This document shows positions 1 to 9,970 of a stretch of DNA of 64,000 bases, one piece after another. The DNA is taken from NCBI GenBank assembly GCA_030581615.1, contig JAKTTT010000001.1, forward strand, positions 558,001 through 622,000. Reading direction: 5' to 3'. The translations under genes were made by a program, and so were the position numbers. The stretch's first letter is position 1; every line of letters begins with the position of its first letter. The notes beneath the pieces were generated by a model. That model made no database searches. It was not told the DNA's origin and was given only the letters and a program-made list of their open reading frames with translations. Source of the stretch: Alloascoidea africana (Eukaryota; Ascomycota; Alloascoideomycetes; Alloascoideales; Alloascoideaceae).

Positions 1-47
1 TACCCTGCCTCCCTTCAGCTTTGGGTTTTCTGTCTCGAACTGTTACT

Positions 48-57
48 CACGTGACTC
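48..57. promoter_or_regulatory. CACGTG overlapping TGACTC upstream of the Myb gene
   Basis: A CACGTG E-box (48-53) overlaps a TGACTC core (52-57) about 175 bases before the Myb start codon. TGACTC is the known core recognised by Gcn4 and by Bas1, the likely product of the downstream gene. Autoregulation or control by Gcn4/Cbf1 is an inference only. Confidence 0.4.
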
Positions 58-231
58 TTTTCTCGGTGTCGTTTTTGGTGTGTGGAGACAGAGGCTAGAA
101 AAAAGCGGTAGGTCTTATGTGAGAGAACTGGTCATAGACTCTTTCTGGAGACACTGAACCTCCAACTTGAATGAATCATACCCCACACGATCTAACCCCC
201 GGATTCTGTGCCACATCGTCTGTCTATATAC

Positions 232-2298
232 ATGTCACACATACCCTCTACGAAGCCCACTTCTTCTTCTAGCCTATCGACCACTGATCTCACAAAATCA
301 CTAGGAATTACAACCTATGTCAATACGAAACGCAAGCCGTGGACTCCCCAAGAAGACGAACTTTTGAGAAAGTTGATTGATGTGTATGGCGATGCGAGAG
401 GTAAGAATGGCCGATGGGACAAAATCGCGGCCCATTTTGAAGATCGTAAGGCCAAGGATTGCCGGAAACGGTGGATTAACTCGCTGGACCCGAACTTGAA
501 AAAGGGGAAATGGACGACTGAAGAGGACCAGGCTTTGAAAACAGCATATGAAGAATTGGGGCCTGCTTGGAACAAGATATGTCTCAGAATACCAGGTCGA
601 ACAGATGACCAATGTGCGAAAAGATATAACGAAGTGCTGGACCCTTCGACCCAAACTCGATTACGTCCGTGGACCGAAGAGGAAGATCAATTTCTTATTG
701 AGAGTGTTAAGGTCCATGGAACGAAATGGAAGAATATATCCTTGGAGATGGAAGGCCGAACTGCATTAACGTGTAGAAACAGATGGAGAAGAATTGTAGC
801 TGATGTTGTCAAGGGAAGACGTGATGTTCTGACGAATGCAAAAGTCAACCTTATCACCAGCCAAAACGGAGAACCTGCTATTGGAGAAAGCTCAAATTCA
901 AAGAAACAAATGTCCCCACTTAGTGAGGACATTTCAATGACTGATGATCAAAGTGTGCAACCATCGCCAACCCTTTCAAAGCCCAGTACTGGTTTCCCTG
1001 GCTCTCGACACTCATCGTCTTTTGTAAGTAGTTTACCGGCCAAAACTTCATCATCCAGAGCCAAAAGTACCAGTCCTGCGGCTCAACAAAAGACCCTCTC
1101 AGGTAAGCCTTCTCCGGCAAGAGCTTCATCGGTGCGCTCGTCTTCTTCATCATCATCTTCTCCTTCTTCCATGAGTGGAGTTGGTCTACACAATCTTCAA
1201 TATCAGGAGCATCTCGGCCCGATAAGGCAACTCTCGGAACGAACAGTGGATGTCAAATGGCGATATTCCGTGGAAAGCACAGAGTCGGACTCGGTGTTGA
1301 ACTGGATCTCGAGCTCGGTACCGCAGGCAATTTCCGAAGCCGATATAGAGGCCCTTGTGAAGCAGGTCAAGCTCCATAATCTCAATCTTGTAGTTCACCA
1401 GCACGTCCATCATCACCATCATCATCACCCTAATTACTATGATAATAACAATAGCTCCACAACAGTACAGAAAACCAATGACACAGCAAACGGGACGTTT
1501 CCGTATGAGTCCCTTCTCATGGAATATGACTCTTATGGCCAAGAGCACCAGACACAGGTGCCCCGTACCCACTCTCCCTCACCCGACACTCCTATGAATG
1601 ACAGGATGGATATAGACAACATAATAAACAGCTTCACGCCGTTGTTCAGCTCTGCAGAGGTGGAAAACACCATGCCCCACGACAATAGGACTGCTTCATC
1701 GGGACATAATCATCAGACACAATCGATGCAAGCGCCAGTTCAAGCAAAGGCACCCGATACAGGAACCACGATCAATAGAATCATAGCAAGTACAGATTCC
1801 TCTATGAAATCGTCTACAAAGAAATTTAGTCCGGACTCTTTACTGTCTGGAGTAGGCACAGAGTTTGAAGATTTTGATGAAGCTGACTTTTGGGAGCAGA
1901 TGACAATGTTAATGAGTTATCCTGCTCCCACTCCTCATATGCTTCAAGAACAGCAGCATATTCAAGAGAGCATGGCACCGACGCTGAGTCCTTCTCTACA
2001 CAACACCCATCTTCATCCTCAGCAACAGAACATCCACGCGAGATCAGGATTGAATCAAATCCAAAACCAGGATAGTACGAACCTGGTTGGCCACACAGGA
2101 ACAAAACATGATTCGGTGTTCAAGGAGAATGGCACTAGTAGCCATAGAAGAGGCTCGCATACCAGCAAAAGTCCACAGCACAATAGAGTCGGCTCTAGGA
2201 GTACGAGGTATAGTGGAGTCCCCATAAAACTGGAAATGGATGTGGAGAATGAAGATGAAGAGATGGGATTTGGTTCGTTTCCTTTCAACCCGTCATGA
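232..2298 (+). CDS. BAS1: BAS1-like transcription factor with three Myb repeats
   Basis: A DNA-binding regulator. In Saccharomyces, Bas1 with Pho2 activates purine and histidine biosynthesis genes. Three Myb/SANT repeats are visible at about residues 34-85, 91-136 and 143-187, each with the tryptophan spacing of the fold (for example PWTPQEDELL, KWTTEEDQAL, PWTEEEDQFL). The third repeat carries the TCRNRWRRIV end typical of Bas1. The rest is low complexity: serine-rich at about 230-320, a histidine run near residue 390 and an acidic C-terminus. The frame is open upstream from 208, but that begins at GTG; the first ATG is at 232, giving 688 residues. It is similar in length to, though somewhat shorter than, Saccharomyces Bas1. 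No intron is evident. A general Myb factor other than Bas1 is the alternative; the Myb identity itself is firm. Confidence 0.85.
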   Translation: MSHIPSTKPTSSSSLSTTDLTKSLGITTYVNTKRKPWTPQEDELLRKLIDVYGDARGKNGRWDKIAAHFEDRKAKDCRKRWINSLDPNLKKGKWTTEEDQALKTAYEELGPAWNKICLRIPGRTDDQCAKRYNEVLDPSTQTRLRPWTEEEDQFLIESVKVHGTKWKNISLEMEGRTALTCRNRWRRIVADVVKGRRDVLTNAKVNLITSQNGEPAIGESSNSKKQMSPLSEDISMTDDQSVQPSPTLSKPSTGFPGSRHSSSFVSSLPAKTSSSRAKSTSPAAQQKTLSGKPSPARASSVRSSSSSSSSPSSMSGVGLHNLQYQEHLGPIRQLSERTVDVKWRYSVESTESDSVLNWISSSVPQAISEADIEALVKQVKLHNLNLVVHQHVHHHHHHHPNYYDNNNSSTTVQKTNDTANGTFPYESLLMEYDSYGQEHQTQVPRTHSPSPDTPMNDRMDIDNIINSFTPLFSSAEVENTMPHDNRTASSGHNHQTQSMQAPVQAKAPDTGTTINRIIASTDSSMKSSTKKFSPDSLLSGVGTEFEDFDEADFWEQMTMLMSYPAPTPHMLQEQQHIQESMAPTLSPSLHNTHLHPQQQNIHARSGLNQIQNQDSTNLVGHTGTKHDSVFKENGTSSHRRGSHTSKSPQHNRVGSRSTRYSGVPIKLEMDVENEDEEMGFGSFPFNPS

Positions 2299-2626
2299 TC
2301 TAAATAAGCATTTTGGTACACGCAGATGTTCTTTCCCCCAAACATTTGTCTTTTAGTTTTATTTTATTTTATGTGTTTACGTTTAATTAGGGTAGGTAGC
2401 ATAATGAATATTTTGTAAAAAAACAAAATCTCCACTTTAGAGTATGATAAGAGTCGTGAATTTCCGATGTTCGATGTTCAAATGTCTCGTGCTGGGGGAC
2501 TTTTGGTTTCCTTGCCGTGGAACGCAGATTAAGCTCAACGCCAACATCATTCACCTTCTCCATACCCACAATTCCTGAGTGGTTAAGAGTTTCTACTGTT
2601 CAGTACCTCACGAGAAAACAATAGCC
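2299..2626. other. Intergenic, BAS1-like to DUF1748 gene
   Basis: An AT-rich spacer between two tandem genes. It must hold the 3' end of the Myb gene and the promoter of the small spliced gene. I see no further structure. Confidence 0.6.
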
Positions 2627-3262
2627 ATGCCTTCAGTATGTATTTCATCCGAAGCAATGATTCCACTATCATCATTGATGATGCCAAAACACTCGCTCTC
2701 TATTGGTTTTCACTACAATCATGGTTCTGCCTTCTCTTGTGAATGAATGATGCACACACAAGCTTTGCCACATCCAAAACAGAAGGACTATGAATGGAGA
2801 GTAGAACAGGCTTCTCATTGAATGACATTTCATAGTTTGACAGTTTTCAGTTCTAACAAATCTGTGGTGCTCATAGATTGGGAGAATAGTTCATCTTGGA
2901 GTAGATCTCGGTCTAATATCAACAGCCTTGGCAGGTGTTAAACGAGCAACGGGATTAACGTAAGTTTTCTCCCTATTGATAACAAGGTTATCAATTGGCG
3001 ATTTGCAAAAAAATCGACTAAATGATAAATGCTTTTTTTTGTCTTTATTTTGTGGGTCCTGTTTGCGAACCGCCGCTGTGTACTCATATATGACTTGCTG
3101 ATCTCTGAATATTAACTGACCAATACCTTTAGTCCCAAAACCGACGACATACCTCAGGAACAACTCCGACAGGCTGCAAACAAGTACATCGGTTTTGGAG
3201 AGTGGTGCTATGATTCGAGCATCACTTATTTCAGCACATCGCCTTGGTTTACGCGCAAATAG
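2627..3262 (+). CDS. Small DUF1748 protein, three exons
   Basis: A 73-residue protein assembled from exons 2627-2635, 2877-2959 and 3133-3262. Intron 1 has donor GTATGT, branch TTCTAAC (2851-2857) and acceptor AG at 2875-2876. Intron 2 has donor GTAAGT, branch TATTAAC (3110-3116) and acceptor AG at 3131-3132. Phases join cleanly (9+83+130 = 222 bases with the stop). The product begins MPSIGRIVHLGVDLGLIS, then has ALAGVKRATGLTP and later YIGFGEWCYDSS. This is the pattern of the small fungal DUF1748 family (about 75 residues; function unknown): a hydrophobic N-terminal half, the AGVKR-TGL signature and a GFGE motif near the end. The first exon encodes only three amino acids. The family assignment is from memory of the signature; the splicing is read directly. 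Confidence 0.85.
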
Positions 3263-3975
3263 ATGGAGGAAGAATTGGAGAAATAAAAGGCACCTCTAGT
3301 TATGCATTGCAAGTACTGGTGAGTGCCGGTTTTTCCCTTCCCAAATTTCCAATTTTTTTTTTCTTTTCATATATCTTTTGTGAGTTTCTCGGTCTTAGTT
3401 ACGATATCTATGGAATTACCAACTTGTAAGCTCAGTTAGTCAACCATTTTGTGGAATTTTGCAATTGAAGCTTTTTTTTTTGTATACTCCTCTTGGCTTG
3501 TTCATTACTCTGTCCAATAAGATTCCTACAATAGCATTCTACAAAGTATTCAATGCTATGGAAGGCAAATAACTTTCTTGTGTATTATCATAAACAATAA
3601 GTAGTACTATTCGTAGTGGTAGCACTAACAGTAGTAGTAGTAGTAGTTGTTGTTGTGTAAAAGTGTGCAAACAAGGAATGCTGAACTAACCAATAGACCA
3701 GAAATTCAAGATAAATAAATTAAACCATAACCAGACGATTCTTCCATAGCAGATACAAACAGTCAAGAACCAAAAGGGAAGCAAAAAAATATCAACAATA
3801 AAAAAAGAAGCAAAAAGAAGGGGGGGGAAAATTCAAAAACAAAGCGAATAAAATATGAAAAGCGAGATGGAGAGTAGTGGAAAGGCCTTGTTATAACCCA
3901 TTGCTGAAGCCCCTGGTATCATCATCATCATCATTATCGTGATCATATATCGCCATCGAAAAATGTCCTCAAACG
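3263..3975. other. Intergenic between convergent genes, with low-complexity runs
   Basis: An AT-rich spacer between the DUF1748 gene and the MUB-like gene, which converge. It contains T-runs, a purine-rich A/G stretch near 3780-3850 and the trinucleotide repeat listed separately. No coding signal or RNA gene was seen. Confidence 0.6.
3630..3655. repeat. AGT/GTT trinucleotide microsatellite
   Basis: A run of GTA/AGT triplets grading into GTT triplets, about 25 bases, in the 3' intergenic spacer. It is a simple-sequence repeat, likely variable between strains. Confidence 0.8.
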
Positions 3976-4751
3976 TTAGCTAATGACGCAACAATTACAT
4001 CCGTTTGATCCACGTTCACATTCTCTTCCGTTATTGCCATCCTCGTCCTCATCGTCATAATGTGTCCCCTTGGGATGGTTTCTGTTTTTGGACCTTGAAT
4101 GTGAAGATGTTTCAAAAGATTCGGGCTTTACTGAGAGATGGATTATGGAGTCATTCGTAATGTTGTTCTCTAAGGTCCCAACGTTAGTACAAAAAAAAAA
4201 AAAAAAACAATAGAGCGAAGAGGCATACCTTCAAGAGTTGTGTTTGGCTCAAGGATTCGACCCATGTAGATTAACCGAATGCTTTGAGGTTTGAAGGGTG
4301 CATTGCCCCATACTTTAGAAATAAACGTTAGTTAAGTCCGCTTGTAAACCAGTAAAGAGGTTTCTTGAACAATAAACCACAACATACTTGATGGCCAATC
4401 TTTCTGAAGGGCGGCTTTGAAGTGGTCGATCCGTATGAACTTTGGTTCCTTCACATTCAAGTGGTGGGTCGCGACATAGTTAAGGTCGAGACTGAGGTTC
4501 AGTCGCTCCCCGGACAGAGGCAAGAGAGCAATGTTGAGAGCATCGCCCTCGTCAAACAGCGAGTTCTCAGCAATAGAGTTGCTGTCGTTTTTGGTAGGAT
4601 TCGTTTTCTCCGAAGGTTTGCTGGCACCTTTGTGGGGTGTTTCCAACGGTTCGGAGGACGGTATGTCTAATGTGAGGTCATCCTGGCCATGCCCATTATC
4701 GTCTGTGAAGGATGAGGCTTCCTGCCGGGCTCCTGAAGAAAGCGTGGACAT
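3976..4751 (-). CDS. Membrane-anchored ubiquitin-fold (MUB-like) protein with CaaX end, three exons
   Basis: Exons on the minus strand are 4388-4751, 4229-4312 and 3976-4169, joining in frame to 213 residues. Intron 1 (75 bases) has donor GTATGT and TTAACTAAC before its acceptor. Intron 2 (59 bases) has donor GTATGC and a perfect TACTAAC branch site. The N-terminal 65 residues are Ser/Thr-rich. Residues of about 75-165 form a ubiquitin-like fold, with the strand motif IRLIYMGRILE matching the ubiquitin/SLD2 pattern. An acidic, basic-flanked tail then ends in CNCCVIS. The last four residues (CVIS) form a CaaX prenylation box, with two further cysteines just before it that could be acylated. 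This is the layout of membrane-anchored ubiquitin-fold proteins (Rad60-SLD_2 family), which tether ubiquitin-conjugating enzymes to membranes in plants. The yeast role is inferred. Confidence 0.8.
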
Positions 4752-5059
4752 AACAAATCTGTTGATGATGGGGAATGTGAGACAGGCGTGAGAGTAAGGC
4801 TACCTGCAGTGAGCTGGTGGATGCTGAAAAGGGAGCTTTTTACGTGGGGGATGGACCAGGACGAAGAGGAAAAAAGGGTTAGAAAAGAAAGGGAAGAGAA
4901 CAAAGTGAAAACAAGAGTAAGAACAAGTTTAGGACTGAGCACTGTTTTGCAGTCTGGAGCGTGATCATACTGCCAGAAACCAGCTCCCAGCTTCCAGCTT
5001 CCACCTTCCAGCGTTTATTGTTTATTGTCTATTGTTTATTGCAATATACAGGCTCCAAC
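4752..5059. other. Divergent promoter region with short tandem repeats
   Basis: The shared upstream region of the MUB-like gene (minus) and the Rad51-paralogue gene (plus). Apart from the tandem repeat near 4979-5041 it is unremarkable. Confidence 0.55.
4979..5041. repeat. Two adjoining short tandem repeats
   Basis: Several CTTCCAG/CTTCCAC-type heptamers are followed directly by four near-perfect TTTATTG heptamers, ending about 20 bases before the start codon of the Rad51-paralogue gene. They lie in its likely 5' leader or core promoter. Confidence 0.7.
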
Positions 5060-5936
5060 ATGTTTCTCGCCAGTGGCACGCCGCTGGACTCGCTCTTCGC
5101 CCAGCAGCTGGGGATCCCGCACGGGTCGACCGTCGCCCTCCTGGCCGTGGACCCAGACCAGGCCCTCAAGGTGAGTTGAGTGCTCCAGCAGAGCCCCCGG
5201 CATAGCCCTCTGTCTGACCTCGTGTAAAAACCCAGATCGCGTTTTCATTAGTCGCGAACCGCACGCTGGCAAATCCGGAGTCCCGGGCCCTGTGGATAGA
5301 CACAACTGGTACGTTTAGACTGGAACCGTTTATCCAGGTCGCAAAGGCAACGAGAAAGATTCTACGGGACACAAACAACAGAGAATCGCCAATTTCTACA
5401 ATAGAGTCTGCTCTGGAAAGAGTCCGACTGGCAAATTGTCTAGAGTTTGCCAAGCTGAGTCAAGAAATTGGCCGACCGGAGCTGGCTACGGACCAGGCTA
5501 CAGAGTTAATCGTGATACAGGACATTTCCACGCCCATGAGCGGAGCAATTGGAAAGAACTTTGCTGAAGGTATGCCCAATCCACAAAGCACACGCTCTGT
5601 TTTTTCCCCAGTTTTTGTGTCCAAGAATACTAGGGTGTGTTGTTTTGCTTCTAGGGCATGCCATTGTTGTCGAACTTATGCTTCGGATTCGTAGACTCTG
5701 CGCACAAACATCAAAGACTTGTATAGTGAGTTTTGTTTCTTTGCCAGTGTCCATGTTCAGCGAGCTCCATTAACACTAAACCGGTACAGATTATAGGAAG
5801 AAGAGCCCCAAACCAGGGCCAGCCTCTGGATACTTTCACGAACCACGCGGACATAACGCTTTTTGCTCAAGAAAAGTCCATTTCCGTGCTCAAGAGCCAC
5901 CTGCCTCTGGAAAAAGAGTCATGTGATATGTGTTAG
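5060..5936 (+). CDS. Rad51 paralogue lacking Walker A (Shu-complex Psy3/Rdl1-like), four exons
   Basis: Exons 5060-5170, 5236-5569, 5655-5725 and 5790-5936 join in frame to 220 residues. Introns are 65, 85 and 64 bases with GTGAGT, GTATGC and GTGAGT donors. The product reads as a RecA/Rad51 core: the start SGTPLDSLFAQQLGIPHGST matches the pre-Walker segment of Rad51, ALWIDTTGTFRLEPF matches the 'YIDTEGTF' strand, and ELIVIQDIS matches the Walker B strand. Where Walker A (GxxGxGK[ST]) should be, the sequence is AVDPDQALK, so the nucleotide loop is missing. Loss of Walker A is typical of Shu-complex Rad51 paralogues (Psy3 and Csm2 in Saccharomyces; Rdl1 and Rlp1 in fission yeast), which assist Rad51 filament formation. 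Which paralogue this is cannot be fixed without alignment. The exon 3/4 boundary is the least certain. Confidence 0.75.
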
Positions 5937-6108
5937 GGCTTTCTAGTTAGTGGAGCGTTCCTCCTTCCTGTTTAGGTATACATAGGCGGTTCTGTGACCA
6001 TGCGCGTAAATATGAGACCCGCTCACGCTCACCAACAAGACTTTTGTAGCTTGAAAGTGTGTGTGCGCGAACATTTGAAATCCCAACCCCAGCATAATCA
6101 ACATAGAA

Positions 6109-6923
6109 ATGAGCACTTTTGAGCCTGTTGTCGTTATTGATGGTATGCAAACATGTTTGTTTGAATTTTTATCGGTCGAAAAGAATGAGAAAGCTTTTGG
6201 AGATGAAGTACGCAACCCAGCCGACCAGAAGAAATCACAAAACATCTGGGCAATATGAGATCGCAATCGACAGCTGAGATTACAATCGACAAAGCTTTAT
6301 TATTTAGTCTGTGAACACTGTGATGGCCAGGTATTAACCTCGAGTTCTTTGTAGGAAAGGGACATCTCCTTGGTCGTCTCGCCAGTATTGTTGCCAAGCA
6401 GATTCTTGATGGACAGCATATTGTTATCGTTAGAGCTGAGGCCCTGAACATCTCTGGCGAATTCTTCCGCAACAAGCTCAAGTACCATGCCTATCTTCGC
6501 AAGGGAACCAGATATAACAAGGCCCGTGGTCCTTTCCATTTCCGTGCCCCATCGCGCATCTTCTACAAGGCCATAAGAGGTATGGTTTCCCACAAGACTG
6601 CTCGTGGAAAGGCCGCTCTGGAACGTCTCAAGGTCTTTGAAGGCATTCCACAGCCATATGACAGAAAGAAGAGAGTTGTTGTCCCCCAGGCTCTCCGAGT
6701 ACTGAGACTGAAACCAGGCAGAAAGTACACCACCGTTGGAAGATTGTCCCACGAGGTTGGCTGGAAATACCAGGATGTTGTTAGCAGTCTTGAGGAGAAG
6801 AGAAAGGTCAAGTCTGCTGCTTACTACGCCCAAAAGAAGGCTTTTGCAAAGAAATTGGCTGCTGCTGAATCCACTGCTGCAAACACTGATGCTGCTAAGG
6901 CTTTGGCTGCCTTTGGTTACTAG
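6109..6923 (+). CDS. RPL16: 60S ribosomal protein uL13 (Rpl16)
   Basis: A component of the large cytosolic ribosomal subunit. Exon 1 (6109-6142) encodes [11 protein letters not shown] plus the first base of the next glycine codon. Exon 2 (6355-6923) continues [16 protein letters not shown]. The 212-base intron has donor GTATGC, branch TATTAAC near 6332 and acceptor TAG at 6352-6354. The 200-residue product matches yeast Rpl16 almost end to end, including [29 protein letters not shown] and the C-terminal AALGY-like end. An early intron is normal for yeast ribosomal protein genes. CTG appears at conserved leucines (VLRLKPGR), supporting the standard genetic code. The gene converges with MKT1. 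I looked for a C/D box snoRNA in the intron and saw none that convinces. Confidence 0.98.
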
Positions 6924-7154
6924 TTTCCTTGTTTCATTATAGCTTTCCCACTGATATAATAACCCCCCAAAATGGAAAAAAAAAATAAGAATCAAAGATT
7001 TCATTCCCAAAGTTTGATTGTAGAATCATCATCTTATTCTTGTAGATTACAAGTAACTAATCCATACCATGTGCAACTGGGACGGGGAAACGATTATGGT
7101 TACAGACTATTAGTGTGTGTACTTTAAACTATAGAAATTATAGAATGCCCCCCG

Positions 7155-9684
7155 TCATCTCATGCCTGCTAGCCATTCTTTGGCACTGCTAAACATTTTC
7201 AATGTACCTTCATCAAGTAGTTTTTCCTTGTTGGCAAATGAGACCACATCCACAACTGCCTCGAAAAAGTCAAACGACCTATTCAAGCAGGAAAGGACCT
7301 CTGGAGAACCTGATTCAAACATGTCGCCAATACGAGATTTGGAGATTTTCACTGCATTGGCCAGCGCCTCCGTCTTGTTCGAAGACTTGTCGGATTCAAT
7401 CAAGTACGAAGCAACCACTTTCTCAAGGTATATCTGAGTAACAATGGCAAGAACGGTGTTTGGCGCGACTTCCCCAAATGGTAGTGTCACTGCCAATCGT
7501 TGCCAGTCACTGTTGGTCCTATCAAGTCTGTCTGCCTCTTCGCTGGCAAGAAGCAAGACAACATTAGCCTCTAACAGATTTCTGAAGGTGAGACGTAGCA
7601 ACTCGATAAAAGATCTGAAAGCAAGAAGAGATTGGTTTAAAGGTCCATAGTAGTTTGCAGGTTTCTGTTTCAGAGACAAAAATGCAGCAAATCGAGAAAC
7701 TAAAACAATATGTGCTTTCTCCTCTGTGCTTCCCTTTAGCGGGCCACCTGGATAAGCAGGTCTCAGTGGTTGGTTTAGAGCAGCGATAGGAGAGTCTTTT
7801 AAAAGGCCAACTGCCAAAATCAAGGGTTCAATCAAAGATTTGTCTTTGATTTGTCCAAGACCATGTTCCAATACCTTTCCCCATGGTGATAATGAATGGT
7901 CCTGTTGCACAAACCCGCAAACGTCCAAAGATCTCAAGAGCGCAGAATACAAAATCTCATTATCTGTTTTTAATAGTGGTGATTTGTCGGCTGGGTTCTC
8001 GGGCTTTGCAGAAATGGACTCTTTGCGGAAACTCTCATCTTGTAAAGAGGATAAAATCCCAGGAAGCAATGCCAAGCTGCCTTCTTCTCCCGAAACATTA
8101 TTCAAAAGACTATTCCGCAAAACCCAACTTCTTAGTTGTATGTGTATTGGCGGAGACATACGATGGACAATCTCAGTATTGCTCTTAGGATCATACCAAA
8201 CTGTTTGATGAATCTTCTTCACCTGGTAATAACGTGGAAGCAACTGCGTGATTAAATTAATTGACTTTGAACGAACATTTTCGGTCAATTTTTTAAGATA
8301 ATTGCGATAATCGATGCTTTTCCCACCATCTAGTGGAGCCTGATCAAGCATTTTCCCAGTGGTAATTGCCTCCAAAAGGCCAGTACCAATAAGACCAACA
8401 GAGAGGTAAAAATATAATTCATGCGGAAGACGCTCACCAATAAAAGTATGTACATCTGAGGGTATCTTGACCTTTGGTTCTGAGCTTTGTGTCTCTGCAT
8501 TTGGGGAAGACCCCTTCACCGGAGCCCCATCTGAGATTGGTGGGCCGCTCATGACAATGCTCTTATCAACATCCGTGATTGAAGCTGATGCACTTTGAGC
8601 AGTTTCGGGTTCATCAAGGAGTTCAACTCTCCCATTCTCTTTTAAAACTGGAATGTGCTTAATTGCAGAAAAAGCTTGTCTGTATTTCTCCAAATACGAC
8701 TCATTGTTGGATGAAAGAATAGTGCCATATATGCTCCCTCCAGACAAAATCAGATCCTGTGCATTCTTGATAGGGTATGTGTAACCTGGTTGTTCTAGGT
8801 ATGAAAATGTGGTAGGTAGTAAGTCGAATCCCGAGCTTGTTGCTGCCTCAACAAACTGTTCTTGGTTGAAATTTAAATCGTTGAGTAAGAAACGTTTGTT
8901 TAACCACTTGAAAGATCGATCAGGAAAATCGAGAAACACAATTATACGTTCTACATCCAGAAGTAAAAGCTCTCCGGGTCCGTAAATTGCATCCACAAAA
9001 GTTTCCTTGTGTTTCCAAAGATATGCCAACTGAGCCCAAGAGCTGTAAGGGGCTATCATATACTCCACATTCCTTGCAGTGAAAAATTGGATAAGGGATG
9101 GTATATATGGTCGACAGCTCACCGGTTCTCCATCCCTGAAAGTCTCGGGCCCATATCCGGCTTGCTTGTCAGAGGAATAGTAATAGTCCCAAGCTCTGCT
9201 TCTTGTATTGTTGGTCTGATTCTGCTCAGATAAAGACTTGATCTGTGTAGCGATCTTCAAGCCGGGGAAAACAAAAACCGGAGTAATGTTGAACGAATCA
9301 AATGTAGAAATGTCTGACTCAATCAAAGACTTGAGGCTTAGAGGAAGCCCACCCGTGGCATCAAGATAGGGTTCTTTCTTAGAGCTTAGGAGTCGAGAAA
9401 AGTAGTATTCGACATCAATACCAAGACGTGTTCCCTTCAGAATGTCAAAGGGTAAAGTTCTAAGAAGGTTCTTTTCTGCGATGTAATGGTCTAATGATTT
9501 GACTAAATAAAAAATCAGAAAAATGCGAATGTTAACACTTGCTACAAATACCCCAAGTTTTTTCGCAGCATATTTCCTGTTATCCTCTGACAATTGTGGT
9601 TTGTGAGGGGGGTAATACCCTTCTATAAACCCATGAGGAGAGAGAAAACAAGTTCTAAAAAAAATTCTTGTACATACTGGTCAT
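7155..9684 (-). CDS. MKT1: Mkt1, XPG/FEN-like post-transcriptional regulator
   Basis: A two-exon gene: exon 1 is only seven bases (9678-9684, encoding MT plus one base) and exon 2 is 7155-9502, giving 784 residues. The 175-base intron has donor GTATGT, branch TGTTAAC and acceptor TTTAG. The spliced start MTIKSLDHYIAEK aligns with the MAIKSLESFLFERG start of yeast Mkt1; without splicing the N-terminus would be wrong. The XPG-N-like region carries GIDVEYYFSRLLSSKKEPYL and ITPVFVFPGLK. APYSSWAQLAYL and DAIYGP match the XPG-I-like region, and DVHTFIGERLPHELYFYLS matches the Mkt1 C-terminal domain. In Saccharomyces, Mkt1 acts with Pbp1 on 3'-UTR-dependent translation (HO) and mitochondrial gene expression, and variants affect many traits. 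It diverges from the oxygenase gene across about 290 bases. Confidence 0.95.
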
Positions 9685-9970
9685 TATGGGAATGGCCCAA
9701 GGCAGAAGAATCAAAGGGCTTCAGGATTTCTCGACTGCTACCACGTAGCTTGTGAACAGAGCGTGGTGGTTGGTATTCTATCCTAAAAGCAGTGCACGGG
9801 CCGTATGCGACGGTTATGCCAACAATCATGTGACAATATGCGTTCCCAAATAGGAAGGCGGTTCCTAAGATAAGAAGAGCTAAAAAACTGAAAAACTGAT
9901 AACGTCTCTACAGCCAAGTTCAGTGATTTTTTCTTTCACACTGGCAAAAGACAGAAGCAAAAATAAGAAT

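Noticed and set aside
2891-3163. Minus-strand 90-codon frame
   Set aside because: Antisense to the DUF1748 exons, which explain the sequence better; it begins at TTG.
6143-6354. Possible C/D snoRNA in the RPL16 intron
   Set aside because: Only weak C- and D-like boxes with no terminal stem.
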